64,000 nt of DNA from Pseudochryseolinea flava (GCF_003286915.1 NZ_QMFY01000008.1:220798-284797); one strand, 5' to 3'. Shown: positions 17,455-26,191, counted from the stretch's first letter. Numbers and translations: made by a program. The notes: generated by a model from the sequence alone, not told the origin.

Positions 17455-18012
17455 CTATAAAGTTAATGCTTCTTTGCTCAGTATTAATTTTAGCTCTTCT
17501 GCCAATTTTTGACGGGCTCTGTGAATCCTAACTTTCATTGTGTTTGTCGGTAGTCCCGTAATCTCTCCGATTTCTTCCAGCGAAAATTCATCCAGATAAA
17601 ATAACGACAGTGCCGTACGGTCTTGGTCGTTGAGTTTGGTGAGGGCCAATGACAAGTATTTTTGTTTATCGTCACGCTCCAGCGTGCTTTCTACATCGGC
17701 GGAATCGTGGATTACCGTGTGCTCAATATCTTGAAAGTTTGCCTTCTGCTTTCGCTTGTACGAGATGGCCGTATTAAAAACGATCCTGTAAAACCATGTT
17801 GAGAATTTTGCTTCACGGTTAAACTTGACCAAGTGGTGATATGCTTTCACGAACGAATCCTGCGCCGCTTCTTCTGCTTCGCCGCGATCTTGCAAAATTT
17901 TTAGCGCAATGGTAAATGCGTACCGTTTATGCTTATCCACCAGCTCGGCGAAAACATGCTGCTCTCCGGCAAGTACCCTGTCGATTAAAATTAAATCCGG
18001 ATCGTTGGTCAT
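17455..18012 (-). CDS. ECF-type RNA polymerase sigma-70 factor
   Basis: This 185-residue protein has sigma region 2 (EAEEAAQDSFVKAYHHL and FSTWFYRIVFNTAISYKRK) and region 4 (LTKLNDQDRTALSLFYLDEFSLEEIGEITG, with HTH segment TNTMKVRIHRARQKL). No region 1 or 3 is present, which places it in the extracytoplasmic function group (RpoE-like). It is followed by its probable anti-sigma gene at 2 bp. The intergenic region upstream contains two copies of GTAAC-N17-CGTCAAAG, one facing this gene and one facing the DUF6249-like gene, suggesting autoregulation. The first copy sits only 11 nt before the ATG, so the transcript would be almost leaderless. Confidence 0.92.
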   Translation of the reverse strand: MTNDPDLILIDRVLAGEQHVFAELVDKHKRYAFTIALKILQDRGEAEEAAQDSFVKAYHHLVKFNREAKFSTWFYRIVFNTAISYKRKQKANFQDIEHTVIHDSADVESTLERDDKQKYLSLALTKLNDQDRTALSLFYLDEFSLEEIGEITGLPTNTMKVRIHRARQKLAEELKLILSKEALTL

Positions 18013-18019
18013 GACACGG

Positions 18020-18049
18020 CTTTGACGCGCTTTGTTCTATTCAAGTTAC
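18020..18049 (-). promoter_or_regulatory. Candidate ECF-sigma promoter of the sigma operon
   Basis: On the minus strand GTAAC (complement of 18045-18049) is separated by 17 nt from CGTCAAAG (complement of 18020-18027). The same bipartite motif faces the opposite gene at 18136-18165. The -10 part lies 11 nt before the sigma ATG. Confidence 0.6.
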
Positions 18050-18135
18050 AGGCGTTACGTCAAGTTTCACAGATATTTTAATTGTATTGTAGACTTATGT
18101 TAAAACCATTCTCATATTATTTTTTTTCGAGTTCG

Positions 18136-18165
18136 GTAACCTGTTCTAATTTCACGACGTCAAAG
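18136..18165 (+). promoter_or_regulatory. Candidate ECF-sigma promoter of the DUF6249-like gene
   Basis: GTAAC (18136-18140) is followed after 17 nt by CGTCAAAG (18158-18165), identical in architecture and all fixed bases to the promoter candidate of the divergent sigma gene. The ATG follows 24 nt after the motif, a normal leader length. Confidence 0.6.
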
Positions 18166-18189
18166 CGGCATAATTAAACACTATTTACC

Positions 18190-18534
18190 ATGGATGTAGC
18201 AGTTTTAGGGACGATGATTCCCATCATTTTGATTATCGGTGCCGTGATCATGATCATCTATCTTAGAAAGTATCAGAATGAAGAAAGAATGGCGCTCATT
18301 GAAAAAGGGCTAAGTGCAGATCTCATTCAGCTCAAGAATCTCACGAATACTTCGTTTCCGCTTCGCGCGTCGCTCTTACTTATTGGAGCTGGTATTGGTA
18401 TGCTCATGGGGCATGTGTTGGAATCGTCAACAGACATGGATGCTCCTGTTGCTTATTTCTCGATGCTGTTCATCTTCGGCGGAATTGGTCTCGGTGTTGC
18501 GTACATCATTGAAGAAAAGAAAGCAAAAACGTAG
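18190..18534 (+). CDS. Small membrane protein, DUF6249-like
   Basis: This 114-residue protein has three hydrophobic helices (about 5-24, 57-75 and 83-103). After the first comes a cytoplasmic motif YQNEERMALIEKG, which is characteristic of the DUF6249 family as I remember it. The function is unknown. It is transcribed divergently from the ECF sigma gene, and both have the same GTAAC-N17-CGTCAAAG motif upstream, so it is probably a member of the sigma regulon and may act in envelope stress or signalling. A hairpin terminator follows at 18563. Confidence 0.75.
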   Translation: MDVAVLGTMIPIILIIGAVIMIIYLRKYQNEERMALIEKGLSADLIQLKNLTNTSFPLRASLLLIGAGIGMLMGHVLESSTDMDAPVAYFSMLFIFGGIGLGVAYIIEEKKAKT

Positions 18535-18562
18535 TCAACGTTTACTAGAAAATTTATAAATG

Positions 18563-18592
18563 AAACTCGCTTCGTTCTCGAAGGGAGTTTTT
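18563..18592 (+). terminator. Rho-independent terminator of the DUF6249-like gene
   Basis: AAACTC-G-CTTCG pairs with CGAAG-G-GAGTTT around a TTCT loop (one G-G mismatch), followed by a T-run. Confidence 0.7.
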
Positions 18593-18818
18593 CCCATGGT
18601 AAAACGGATACATAGGGAGTAGTAGCCGACGGTCAACAGATACTGCCGGGCAACATTTCCAACACATTGTAGAAAGTGTCTACAACTTTTACACGAAAGT
18701 AATTTGATAAGATCCTCTAAACTGTTGACGAACAATGGTTTTGAATATTAACGCATGCTTTGGCATCATGCTTATTAGTAATGATGAAAACAAAATGTTT
18801 AATCAAAACCATAAAAGA

Positions 18819-19133
18819 ATGAAAAAGTTAGTGTTCGCTATGATGGCATTCGGTGCTAGTGTTGTTGCAGTTCAAGCGCAAGAAAGTCCAGCACCTGAAT
18901 CAGCTGCTCCTTCAACTGCTGCAGTTGCAACCCAAGATGAGAAAGTGAAAATCAAAGCTGAAGAACTTCCTGAAGCTGTGAAAAAAACACTCGAAGCACA
19001 AGAATATAAAGGATGGTTGATCAACGCGGCTTATCATGTTAAATCAACAGATACATATGAAGTTGAATTGAAAAATGGTGCTGAAACCAAAACTTTCAAA
19101 TTCGACAAAGAAGGTAAAAAGAAAGAAGACTAA
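18819..19133 (+). CDS. Small secreted protein, PepSY-like by length and composition
   Basis: The ATG at 18819 gives 104 residues with a signal peptide ending VVAVQAQ; an in-frame upstream start would add 28 unconserved residues. The mature part begins with a low-complexity Pro/Ala/Ser linker, then has ELPEAVKKTLEAQEYKGWLI and TYEVELKNGAETKTFKFDKEG. The pattern of a helix followed by a beta hairpin carrying a YEVxxKNG segment resembles small PepSY-like periplasmic proteins of Bacteroidota, but the match is not decisive. It stands alone, closed by a terminator directly before the response regulator gene. Confidence 0.7.
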   Translation: MKKLVFAMMAFGASVVAVQAQESPAPESAAPSTAAVATQDEKVKIKAEELPEAVKKTLEAQEYKGWLINAAYHVKSTDTYEVELKNGAETKTFKFDKEGKKKED

Positions 19134-19164
19134 TAAGTATTCTTAACCTGTGAGCAAACAAGTC

Positions 19165-19200
19165 AGAAAGCTGGAAGAATATTCCAGCTTTCTTTTTATT
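19165..19200 (+). terminator. Strong Rho-independent terminator just before a response regulator gene
   Basis: AGAAAGCTGGAA (19165-19176) pairs with TTCCAGCTTTCT (19181-19192... read as stem to the T-run) in a near-perfect 12-bp stem followed by TTTTTATTTT. It ends only 13 nt before the ATG at 19214. Confidence 0.88.
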
Positions 19201-19213
19201 TTCAGCCGAAATT

Positions 19214-20560
19214 ATGGCTGAAATCTTACTTATCGAAGACGATCTAACCTTCACACGTATCCTGGAGGGTTTTCTCTCTAAACACGGTTTTCAAGTAACG
19301 TCCCATCACAACGGGAAAGAGGGCTTGAAAGCGTTTGCATCAAAATCATTTAAGCTCGTCCTCCTCGACTATCGACTGCCCGATACTACTGGATTGGATA
19401 TTCTTCAAGACATCAAGAAGGAAGGAAGTGATGTGCCAGTCATCATCATGACGAGCTTCTCAGATATTCGCACGGCAGTTAAAGCGATTAAAGTAGGCGC
19501 CTTTGAATATATCACCAAACCTGTAAACCCCGACGAGCTTTTGATGGTGGTTAGGCAGGCGCTGAAGAACGAAAAGATTGTCACACCCGAAAAGAAAACC
19601 GCCGTTGATAGCAAACAATTTGTCGAAGGCACAAGTGTAGTTGCAAAACAGCTTCATGAGCATGTTCGCCTCGTGGCGCCAACAAACATGTCGGTCGTTA
19701 TCGAGGGAGAGAGCGGAACCGGCAAAGAAAATGTAGCACGATCAATCCATCGGTTAAGCCAACGTGCAAAAGGGCCATTCGTCGCTGTAGACTGTGGCGC
19801 GCTGTCGAAGGACCTCGCGGCGAGCGAATTGTTTGGACATGTGAAAGGTGCGTTTACCGGTGCGATGAACGATAAGAACGGTCAGTTTCTTGAAGCCAAT
19901 GGCGGAACTTTGTTTTTGGATGAAGTGGGAAACCTCTCATACGAAGTTCAAGTGAAACTACTGCGTGCTATTCAGGAACGTATTATCACACCGATTGGTA
20001 GTAATAAAGAAATTCATGTGGATGTTCGCATTATCACGGCAACGAATGATGACCTCGCTGAAAGTGTTAAGCGTGGCCAATTCCGCGAAGATCTTTACCA
20101 TCGTATAAATGAATTTATGTTGCGTGTGCCTCCCTTGCGCGAACGTGGCGACGATCTGATTGAATTCCTAAACTTCTTTCGCAGCGCGGCGAACCAGGAA
20201 CTTGGTAGAAAAGTGGTGCGCTTCGACGATCAGGTGATGAATATTTTGAAAAATTACGACTGGCCTGGTAATCTTCGAGAATTGAGAAATGTTGTCAAGC
20301 GTTCAGTGCTTCTCACGCAGGGCGATCATGTGTTGATTGAAACGCTCCCGATAGAAATGTTGGATGCCGTTAGAAATCCTGCGCCGAAAACGCCAACAGC
20401 ACCGATCTACGATTTGAAGGCGTTACAGGAGTCTCAGGAAAAGGAGATGATCATCAAAACGCTTCAAGAAGTGCGGTACAACAAATCCAAAGCTGCAAGA
20501 ATATTAAACATCGACAGGAAGACGTTGTACTTGAAAATGGAGAAGTACAATATAGAATAA
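19214..20560 (+). CDS. Sigma-54-dependent response regulator, NtrC family
   Basis: This 448-residue protein has a receiver domain (residues 1-115, phospho-acceptor Asp52 in LLDYRLPDT, Lys102), an AAA+ domain (about 140-375) with Walker A GESGTGKE at 165-172 and the sigma-54 contact loop GAFTGA at 212-217, and a Fis-type helix-turn-helix at the end (SKAARILNIDRKTLYLKM). It activates sigma-54 promoters by ATP-driven remodelling after phosphorylation. It is convergent with the hybrid histidine kinase gene 22 bp downstream, which makes them plausible partners. A strong terminator lies directly before the start codon, so its own promoter position is unclear. Confidence 0.95.
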   Translation: MAEILLIEDDLTFTRILEGFLSKHGFQVTSHHNGKEGLKAFASKSFKLVLLDYRLPDTTGLDILQDIKKEGSDVPVIIMTSFSDIRTAVKAIKVGAFEYITKPVNPDELLMVVRQALKNEKIVTPEKKTAVDSKQFVEGTSVVAKQLHEHVRLVAPTNMSVVIEGESGTGKENVARSIHRLSQRAKGPFVAVDCGALSKDLAASELFGHVKGAFTGAMNDKNGQFLEANGGTLFLDEVGNLSYEVQVKLLRAIQERIITPIGSNKEIHVDVRIITATNDDLAESVKRGQFREDLYHRINEFMLRVPPLRERGDDLIEFLNFFRSAANQELGRKVVRFDDQVMNILKNYDWPGNLRELRNVVKRSVLLTQGDHVLIETLPIEMLDAVRNPAPKTPTAPIYDLKALQESQEKEMIIKTLQEVRYNKSKAARILNIDRKTLYLKMEKYNIE

Positions 20561-20582
20561 CAATCGTGTGATCTTGGCTCGC

Positions 20583-23105
20583 CTAGAGTTTACTTTCGGC
20601 GAGCATCAATTGTTTTACTTCTTCGACTAACTTCCTAACAAGTTCTTCGCTGTGGCGAATGTCATTCAACATCGCGGCGAGGTTTTCGCCTTGATCAATT
20701 CGTTTCTCAATTCGGTGAAGTTTGTCCGAAATATGTCGAGCGCCCATTTGACCGATGCGGCCTGTAAGTTTGTGCACAGTCTCGCGAATGGTGCCGATAT
20801 CATGCGACGCAATAGCATTCGTTAATTTATGGTGATCACTGGATGTGTCGACGATAAATTGATTGATTACGGAATGGAAAAGTTCGTCATCGTCGAAGGT
20901 CATTTTTCGAAGCGCGGCAACGTCAATGGATGATGATCTCTCTACTTCTGCTGGCTTTTCATCTACGGTATGGCCAAGTAATGCTATGAGATCTTCTTCG
21001 TGAAACGGTTTCGATAGCACTTTGTCAAAGCCTTGCGATAATAATTCTTCCTGTTCTTCTGGTAATACGTGCGCTGTCAGTGCGATGTATTGAACGCGGT
21101 TACCGTATATTTTCTTCAGTGCTGAACACAATTCAATGCCGTTAATCCGTGGCATCCTGATATCCATCATGAAATGTGTGACGCGCTCATCTTTCTTTTC
21201 TTGAAGCAGTTTTTCGGCTTCATTATAAAGGTCATGCTCGATGTTGAACTTACTTAAAATCAGGCCGCATAATCGGAGGATCATGGCATCGTCATCGACA
21301 GCGATCACCTTGCCAACAAAATGGTCAGGCTTGGCAGGCGTTGTGTTTTTAGCCGTTGGTTTTCTTGTCACAGCTTTTTCAAAGATAAGTTCTACAGAAA
21401 ATGTAGAACCTTGACCGGGCGCGCTACTGATGGTGAGATTCCCGTCTTGTGATTCAATCAGCGATTTTACAATCGTAAGTCCTAACCCCGTGCCCCCGTA
21501 TTGTCGGGCAATGGAAGTGTTCGCTTGCTCAAACTGATTGAAGATCTTCGAGAGGTCTTCTGCTTTGATACCAATGCCAGTGTCGACGATGTCGAAACGA
21601 CATTTTACGCTATTTAAATTCGGAATGGTTTTCAGATGAAGTTTCACAAATCCCTTGTGTGTAAACTTTATCGCATTGCCGAGGAGATTGTAAAGAATTT
21701 GTCGTAATCGAAAGGAGTCGCCACGAAGCGCGTAGTCTTGATCGCTTTCCAATTCGAGGAGAAACGTAAGTTTTTTCTTTTCGGCCTGGATACGCATCGC
21801 CGCAGTCACTTCGTGTATCACTGATTGAAGACTAAAATCTTCTTTTTCGAAAGTGAGATTACCGGAGGCGATCCTGCTGTAGTCGAGCACTTCGTTCACA
21901 ATATGTAACAGGTGTTCTGATGAGCTGTGAATAGCGTCAACGGCCTCGCGATCGATCGCCTTTTGTTGTTTGATGTGCTCTGCATATCCGATAATAGATT
22001 GCAAGGGCGTACGAATCTCATGGCTCATGTTGGCGAGAAATCGCTGCTTAACCAAACTCAATTCTTCGGCTTCGTCTTTCGCTTTTTCGAGTTGATCTTT
22101 ATAAAAGTTGCTTTTGGTAATGTCGATCCAGATCAGATAGATTACAAACGCAGTGCCCAGAAATAAGATCAATACGAGTATCACAATTCGTCCGATACTT
22201 TTATTCATCAAGTTTGCAGCATGATCATTTTGTGACCTCATCTTTACAAGTTCTTCGTTCTCCACTTGATGCAGAATGCTGAGAAGTTCACTAATGAAAA
22301 GCGTATTGGCATGAATCACTTCTAGTTCTTGGCGAAGAAGTTTTCTGTTCTGTGTTCGCTGATCGGTCTCGAGATCGTACATGATTTTCTCAACTTCCTC
22401 GAGTGCTTTATTCTGGCGTGCTACGGCAACCGTATCGACAGTAACGCTTAACTCTTCCTGCACTTTTATATTGGTGGTTTCAGTAGCAGGCTCGTTCTTT
22501 TTCTTACCCCCGAAAAGCTTCGAGAAAAATCCTCGATCATCTTTTTTATCCGCCATCGTGTCTGGAAGAAACGTGGTGATTGTTTTCTTCTGTGTCGTTA
22601 CAACGTTAGTGTCTATTTCAATCTTCTTGTCATTGATGATGTTCGAAAGGGTATCGATTCGTCGTGATAGATTGGTGTTTGACGCAAGGAGTGACTTCTG
22701 TCGCAGATAAGAGAAAAATGCTTTATCTCTTCTCCGGAATACATCTTTCATCGATACAATTCGCTGACGTTGTACGCTGTCCCAATCCATCAAGCTTAGC
22801 GAATCAATTAATCCGAGAAGTTCATTTGATTCATTTAAAAAAACGCGATGCGGTTTCTTTGGATTTTTGATCGCGTCGGCACGCTGTAATTGATCTAATG
22901 TGGTAATTTCTTGAAACACACGATTTAGAGCGCCGAGTTTCTCGTTAGGAACCGAGAGCTCATCGACGGTGTCCATAACATCGTTGAAGGCGTAGCGTGC
23001 AATGCCTAGCGCCAGTAGAATAGCGACGAAGGTGAGCGTAAATCCGATCAAGATTTTACGCTGCATGGAGGATGATGAGTAAATTTTTTCTTTTGTCGAC
23101 TGCAC
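20583..23105 (-). CDS. Hybrid histidine kinase with receiver and HPt domains
   Basis: This 840-residue membrane sensor has a first transmembrane helix at about 18-36 and a second at about 306-326, enclosing a mostly helical sensor region of about 270 residues with a lysine-rich insert near 185-205. HisKA follows with His362 in ANMSHEIRTPL, then a HATPase domain with IVDTGIGI and GGTGLGLTIVKSL, a receiver domain (VDDDAM, Asp648 in MMDIRMPR), and an HPt domain with His778 in VHKLTGRIGQMG. It is therefore a complete four-step phosphorelay chain in one protein. Starting at Met14 (23066) is also possible. The signal is unknown; the NtrC-type regulator 22 bp away is the likely output. Confidence 0.93.
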   Translation of the reverse strand: MQSTKEKIYSSSSMQRKILIGFTLTFVAILLALGIARYAFNDVMDTVDELSVPNEKLGALNRVFQEITTLDQLQRADAIKNPKKPHRVFLNESNELLGLIDSLSLMDWDSVQRQRIVSMKDVFRRRDKAFFSYLRQKSLLASNTNLSRRIDTLSNIINDKKIEIDTNVVTTQKKTITTFLPDTMADKKDDRGFFSKLFGGKKKNEPATETTNIKVQEELSVTVDTVAVARQNKALEEVEKIMYDLETDQRTQNRKLLRQELEVIHANTLFISELLSILHQVENEELVKMRSQNDHAANLMNKSIGRIVILVLILFLGTAFVIYLIWIDITKSNFYKDQLEKAKDEAEELSLVKQRFLANMSHEIRTPLQSIIGYAEHIKQQKAIDREAVDAIHSSSEHLLHIVNEVLDYSRIASGNLTFEKEDFSLQSVIHEVTAAMRIQAEKKKLTFLLELESDQDYALRGDSFRLRQILYNLLGNAIKFTHKGFVKLHLKTIPNLNSVKCRFDIVDTGIGIKAEDLSKIFNQFEQANTSIARQYGGTGLGLTIVKSLIESQDGNLTISSAPGQGSTFSVELIFEKAVTRKPTAKNTTPAKPDHFVGKVIAVDDDAMILRLCGLILSKFNIEHDLYNEAEKLLQEKKDERVTHFMMDIRMPRINGIELCSALKKIYGNRVQYIALTAHVLPEEQEELLSQGFDKVLSKPFHEEDLIALLGHTVDEKPAEVERSSSIDVAALRKMTFDDDELFHSVINQFIVDTSSDHHKLTNAIASHDIGTIRETVHKLTGRIGQMGARHISDKLHRIEKRIDQGENLAAMLNDIRHSEELVRKLVEEVKQLMLAESKL

Positions 23106-23320
23106 AGGAACAGGATCGTGGTTATGACATGCTAAAATTTAATGCCGGCTTCTCGTACGATGTGTTAACGTGAAATTGCACAAACGTTTTGATATTCAAT
23201 ACATATTCTTCGACGCGAGCAGATAGTTATCGATAATCGATGGATATCCATTCATCAAGCGCCCGGTATCAAACGCCGAAAGGATATCCTAGTAGAGAGA
23301 AAAAAAATGTAACTTCCAAT

Positions 23321-23737
23321 ATGCGTGCTTTTCTCTTCCTCTTGGTGATGGGTATCGTGAATGTGTTGCATGCCCAACAAATCGCTCCCGACGAGATCAG
23401 GAAGAGTATCTATTTCGGCGGCGGGAGTTATGATATCGATGGAGAGCAAGTCAACGATCTATTGTTTTGGCTCGATTCTATTCCGAACGCATTAGAGAAA
23501 TATCAAATACACTTGATCAGTCACACCGATCCCATCGGCGGGAAACAGTACAATGAGTGGCTTTCACAAAAGCGAAGTGAGGCTGTTCAAAATGTGCTTC
23601 TCTACAATCAAATTCCCGAGCATAAGATCACCATTAAAGATTGGGGGCTCGATAATCCGGTATATAGCAACGACTCGTGGTCAGGCATGCAAATGAACAG
23701 GAGGGTGGATGTTATTTTATATCCTATCGTGTTCTAA
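23321..23737 (+). CDS. OmpA-domain (peptidoglycan-binding-like) secreted protein
   Basis: The ATG at 23321 gives 138 residues with a signal peptide ending NVLHAQ; the longer reading from 23240 would bury it. The mature part is a single OmpA/MotB-like domain: IYFGGGSYDID, then HLISHTDPIGGKQYNEWLSQKRSEAV and the closing NRRVDVILYP. The domain normally binds meso-diaminopimelate in peptidoglycan through an Asp and an Arg, and NRRVDV keeps the Arg. There is no beta barrel, so it is a soluble periplasmic protein. It stands alone, divergent from the histidine kinase. Confidence 0.85.
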   Translation: MRAFLFLLVMGIVNVLHAQQIAPDEIRKSIYFGGGSYDIDGEQVNDLLFWLDSIPNALEKYQIHLISHTDPIGGKQYNEWLSQKRSEAVQNVLLYNQIPEHKITIKDWGLDNPVYSNDSWSGMQMNRRVDVILYPIVF

Positions 23738-24079
23738 GGTTGATTGAATCTAGCTAAATGGAATCAGTGTCCGGAGAAATTTTTCATAGCAGCCCAAAAA
23801 CCGGATCGCACTCTACTCTTATCAACTTTTTGAACGTTCTACTGAGTCCGTCTGATTAATTCATGCATAGTAGCTAAATGGTGCAAGCTTCGAGGAAATC
23901 AACTGTCCTATACCGGACACTAAATCACATTACCGGACGAGTCGAACTATTACAAAACCGCGTTTTTTCGCATCTTACAAGGAATTTCCATTGGCACTAT
24001 TGTTGGCTACCGGATGACTGGCCGGAATTGTTTCCGGGTGGGATCACAATAAAATACCACATTATTTAACCGCAAGTAC
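23738..24079 (+). other. Gene-free stretch before the ABC ATPase gene
   Basis: These 342 bp contain no convincing gene. A 63-codon open frame at 23878-24069 has no recognisable domain. Two short direct repeats are visible: TAGCTAAATGG (23752 and 23872 regions) and TACCGGAC (two copies around 23911-23940). A promoter for the ABC-TolC operon should lie here, but I cannot point to a clear -7 box. Confidence 0.5.
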
Positions 24080-24766
24080 ATGATCAAATTACGCGACATC
24101 GACAAGTACGTAGACTCCCGTTTTCAACGCACGTTCATTTTAAAAGGTGTAAACCTTGATGTAGAGCAGGGTGAGTTTCTAACCATTATGGGCCCTAGCG
24201 GCGCAGGTAAATCGACGCTCATGAACATCATCGGTATGCTTGATGAACCTTCAGCAGGTGAGTATTACTTTTTCGATGAGCCGGTGCATAAAATGAAGGA
24301 GAAGCAAAAGTCGGATATGCACAAAAACTATATCGGATTCATCTTCCAAGCCTATCACCTCATCGATGAACTAACGGTATATGAAAATATCGAAACGCCA
24401 TTGCTTTATAAAGGTGTAAGTGGAAGTCAGCGCAAGAGTATGGTAGCTGAGATGTTGGATCGTTTCAACATGGTTGCCAAGAAAGATCTTTTCCCTGAGC
24501 AACTTAGTGGTGGACAACAGCAGTTGGTGGGTATTGCGCGCGCTATTGTCGGACAACCCAAGCTACTGCTTGCCGATGAGCCAACGGGGAACTTGCATTC
24601 CGACCAAGGCAAACAGATCATGGAGATCTTTAAGAAGTTAAATGACGAAGGTATTACCATCATTCAAGTAACCCACTCGGAAGAAAATGCACGTTACGGT
24701 AAACGAATTATCCGTGTCGGTGATGGTGCAGTGGTAGCAGATGAACAAGTAAATGTAAATGTTTAA
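24080..24766 (+). CDS. ABC transporter ATP-binding protein, LolD/MacB type
   Basis: This 228-residue ATPase has Walker A GPSGAGKST, the Q-loop IFQAYHLIDELT, the signature LSGGQQQLVGIARAI, Walker B LLLADEPTGNL and the H-loop VTHSEENA. The subfamily (LolD, MacB, FtsE-like) powers FtsX-fold permeases that extrude lipoproteins, peptides or drugs. It lies 3 bp before a TolC-type gene, so the two are one operon. Neither a permease nor a periplasmic adaptor gene is next to them, and rpsA follows. The permease must therefore be encoded elsewhere; the only FtsX-type gene in this window (40495-42872) is frameshifted. Confidence 0.92.
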   Translation: MIKLRDIDKYVDSRFQRTFILKGVNLDVEQGEFLTIMGPSGAGKSTLMNIIGMLDEPSAGEYYFFDEPVHKMKEKQKSDMHKNYIGFIFQAYHLIDELTVYENIETPLLYKGVSGSQRKSMVAEMLDRFNMVAKKDLFPEQLSGGQQQLVGIARAIVGQPKLLLADEPTGNLHSDQGKQIMEIFKKLNDEGITIIQVTHSEENARYGKRIIRVGDGAVVADEQVNVNV

Positions 24767-24769
24767 ATA

Positions 24770-26155
24770 ATGAAGGGGTTTATAACGGGTATCGGATTGT
24801 CGTTTTGCGTTGCCGTGGCTTCGTATGGTCAAGCTGCGCAAGACACGACGCAGTTGTTAACATTTGACGAAGCGGTGAAGATTGGCTTGATGAATAGCGT
24901 GACGCTGAATCAGGAGCGGAACAATCTCCGTGCTTCACAAGTAGCGAAAACATCTGCGCTGGCGTCGCTCGGGCCATCGGTGAGTTTAAACGGAAGCGCG
25001 CGTCGCGTGGATGGTAACTCGTTCGATCAGCAACAAGGACGCGCTGTGAATGGTATCCGTGATAATATTTCTGTATCGCTCGATGCTGAGATAACATTAT
25101 TCCAGGGATTCAATTCTTTGTATACTTTGAAACAAAACGCCAAGCTTGTTGATGCGCAAGCGTACTTTGTAAAACGAACTTCGCAAGACGTAATCAACAC
25201 CGTTTCAAATCAATACCTGCAAGTATTACTCGACTTGGAACTTTATCGCATCGCTAAAGAAAACTTTGACGTGCAAGATCGACAGCTCGAACAGATCCGT
25301 GGGTTTGTAGAAGCCGGAAGTCGTGCCCCAGTCGATGAGTTAAATCAAGAAGCACTGACAAAAGCTGCGGAGTTGGTGATGGTGCAAGCAGAGATTACAC
25401 TGAACAACGATAAGGCATTGCTGACGCAATCACTTCTGGCTGATCCGTTCGATGAATTTAAGGTAGCTAAACCAAGCTGGGACATTAACACGATCAGTAA
25501 CGTCGATCTTTCTCCAGACCATATGTTGCAAACGGCAAAGATTCATCGGGCCGACTATCTTCGCGCGGAGCGTACAGAAAGCGCTAGACGATATGGGATG
25601 AGAGCAACGCAAGGCGTGTTGATGCCGCGTGTTTATGCTTTCGGAAGTTATGGTACGGCGTACAACTATGTTTATGGAATCCCTGATTCTGTGCGCCGTA
25701 ATAATGAAGGTATCAATCGTCCTTGGCGCGATCAGTTTCAAACCGATAACATCTATAAAGTCTACGGCGTTGGAATTAATATCCCGTTGTTCAATGGTTT
25801 TCAAACACGTGCCAATGTAGTTCAACAACGTGTAAACTATGAAAACAGTCAATTGGCAACCAAGAATGCAGAGATTCAATTGAAGACGGATATCCAGCGC
25901 GCGCGCAGAAATTTTGAGGGCGCGCAGAAGTCGTACGTTGTAAGCCAAGATCAATTGAAAGCCGCGGAAGAAGCGTATCGTTTAGAACAAGAGCGATATA
26001 ATCTCGGGATCACAAACCTGGTTGAATATTCAACGGCAAATCGCGCATTTGTTCAGGCACAAACGAACTTCGCACAGGCGGAGTATCGACTACTCTTTCA
26101 AAAGATTCAGGTGGAATACGCACTGGGCACGTTGAAAATTGAAGATTTTCAGTAG
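24770..26155 (+). CDS. TolC family outer membrane efflux protein
   Basis: This 461-residue protein has a signal peptide ending VASYGQ and the TolC architecture of two structurally repeated halves rich in long helices (for example SARRYGMRATQGVLMPRV and AAEEAYRLEQERYNLGITNLVEY, the latter matching the conserved exit-duct motif). TolC proteins form trimeric outer-membrane ducts for type I secretion or efflux. It begins 3 bp after the ABC ATPase stop, and a strong terminator ends the unit. Substrates are unknown. Confidence 0.92.
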   Translation: MKGFITGIGLSFCVAVASYGQAAQDTTQLLTFDEAVKIGLMNSVTLNQERNNLRASQVAKTSALASLGPSVSLNGSARRVDGNSFDQQQGRAVNGIRDNISVSLDAEITLFQGFNSLYTLKQNAKLVDAQAYFVKRTSQDVINTVSNQYLQVLLDLELYRIAKENFDVQDRQLEQIRGFVEAGSRAPVDELNQEALTKAAELVMVQAEITLNNDKALLTQSLLADPFDEFKVAKPSWDINTISNVDLSPDHMLQTAKIHRADYLRAERTESARRYGMRATQGVLMPRVYAFGSYGTAYNYVYGIPDSVRRNNEGINRPWRDQFQTDNIYKVYGVGINIPLFNGFQTRANVVQQRVNYENSQLATKNAEIQLKTDIQRARRNFEGAQKSYVVSQDQLKAAEEAYRLEQERYNLGITNLVEYSTANRAFVQAQTNFAQAEYRLLFQKIQVEYALGTLKIEDFQ

Positions 26156-26191
26156 GCTCGTGTTCAGGTCATTTTCGATTTAAAAGTTTAC

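Noticed and set aside
23878..24069. 63-codon frame before the ABC ATPase gene
   Set aside because: No family, unusual composition, and position where the operon promoter is expected.
25430..25954. 174-codon antisense frame inside the TolC gene
   Set aside because: No domain, and the TolC repeat structure is continuous on the other strand.
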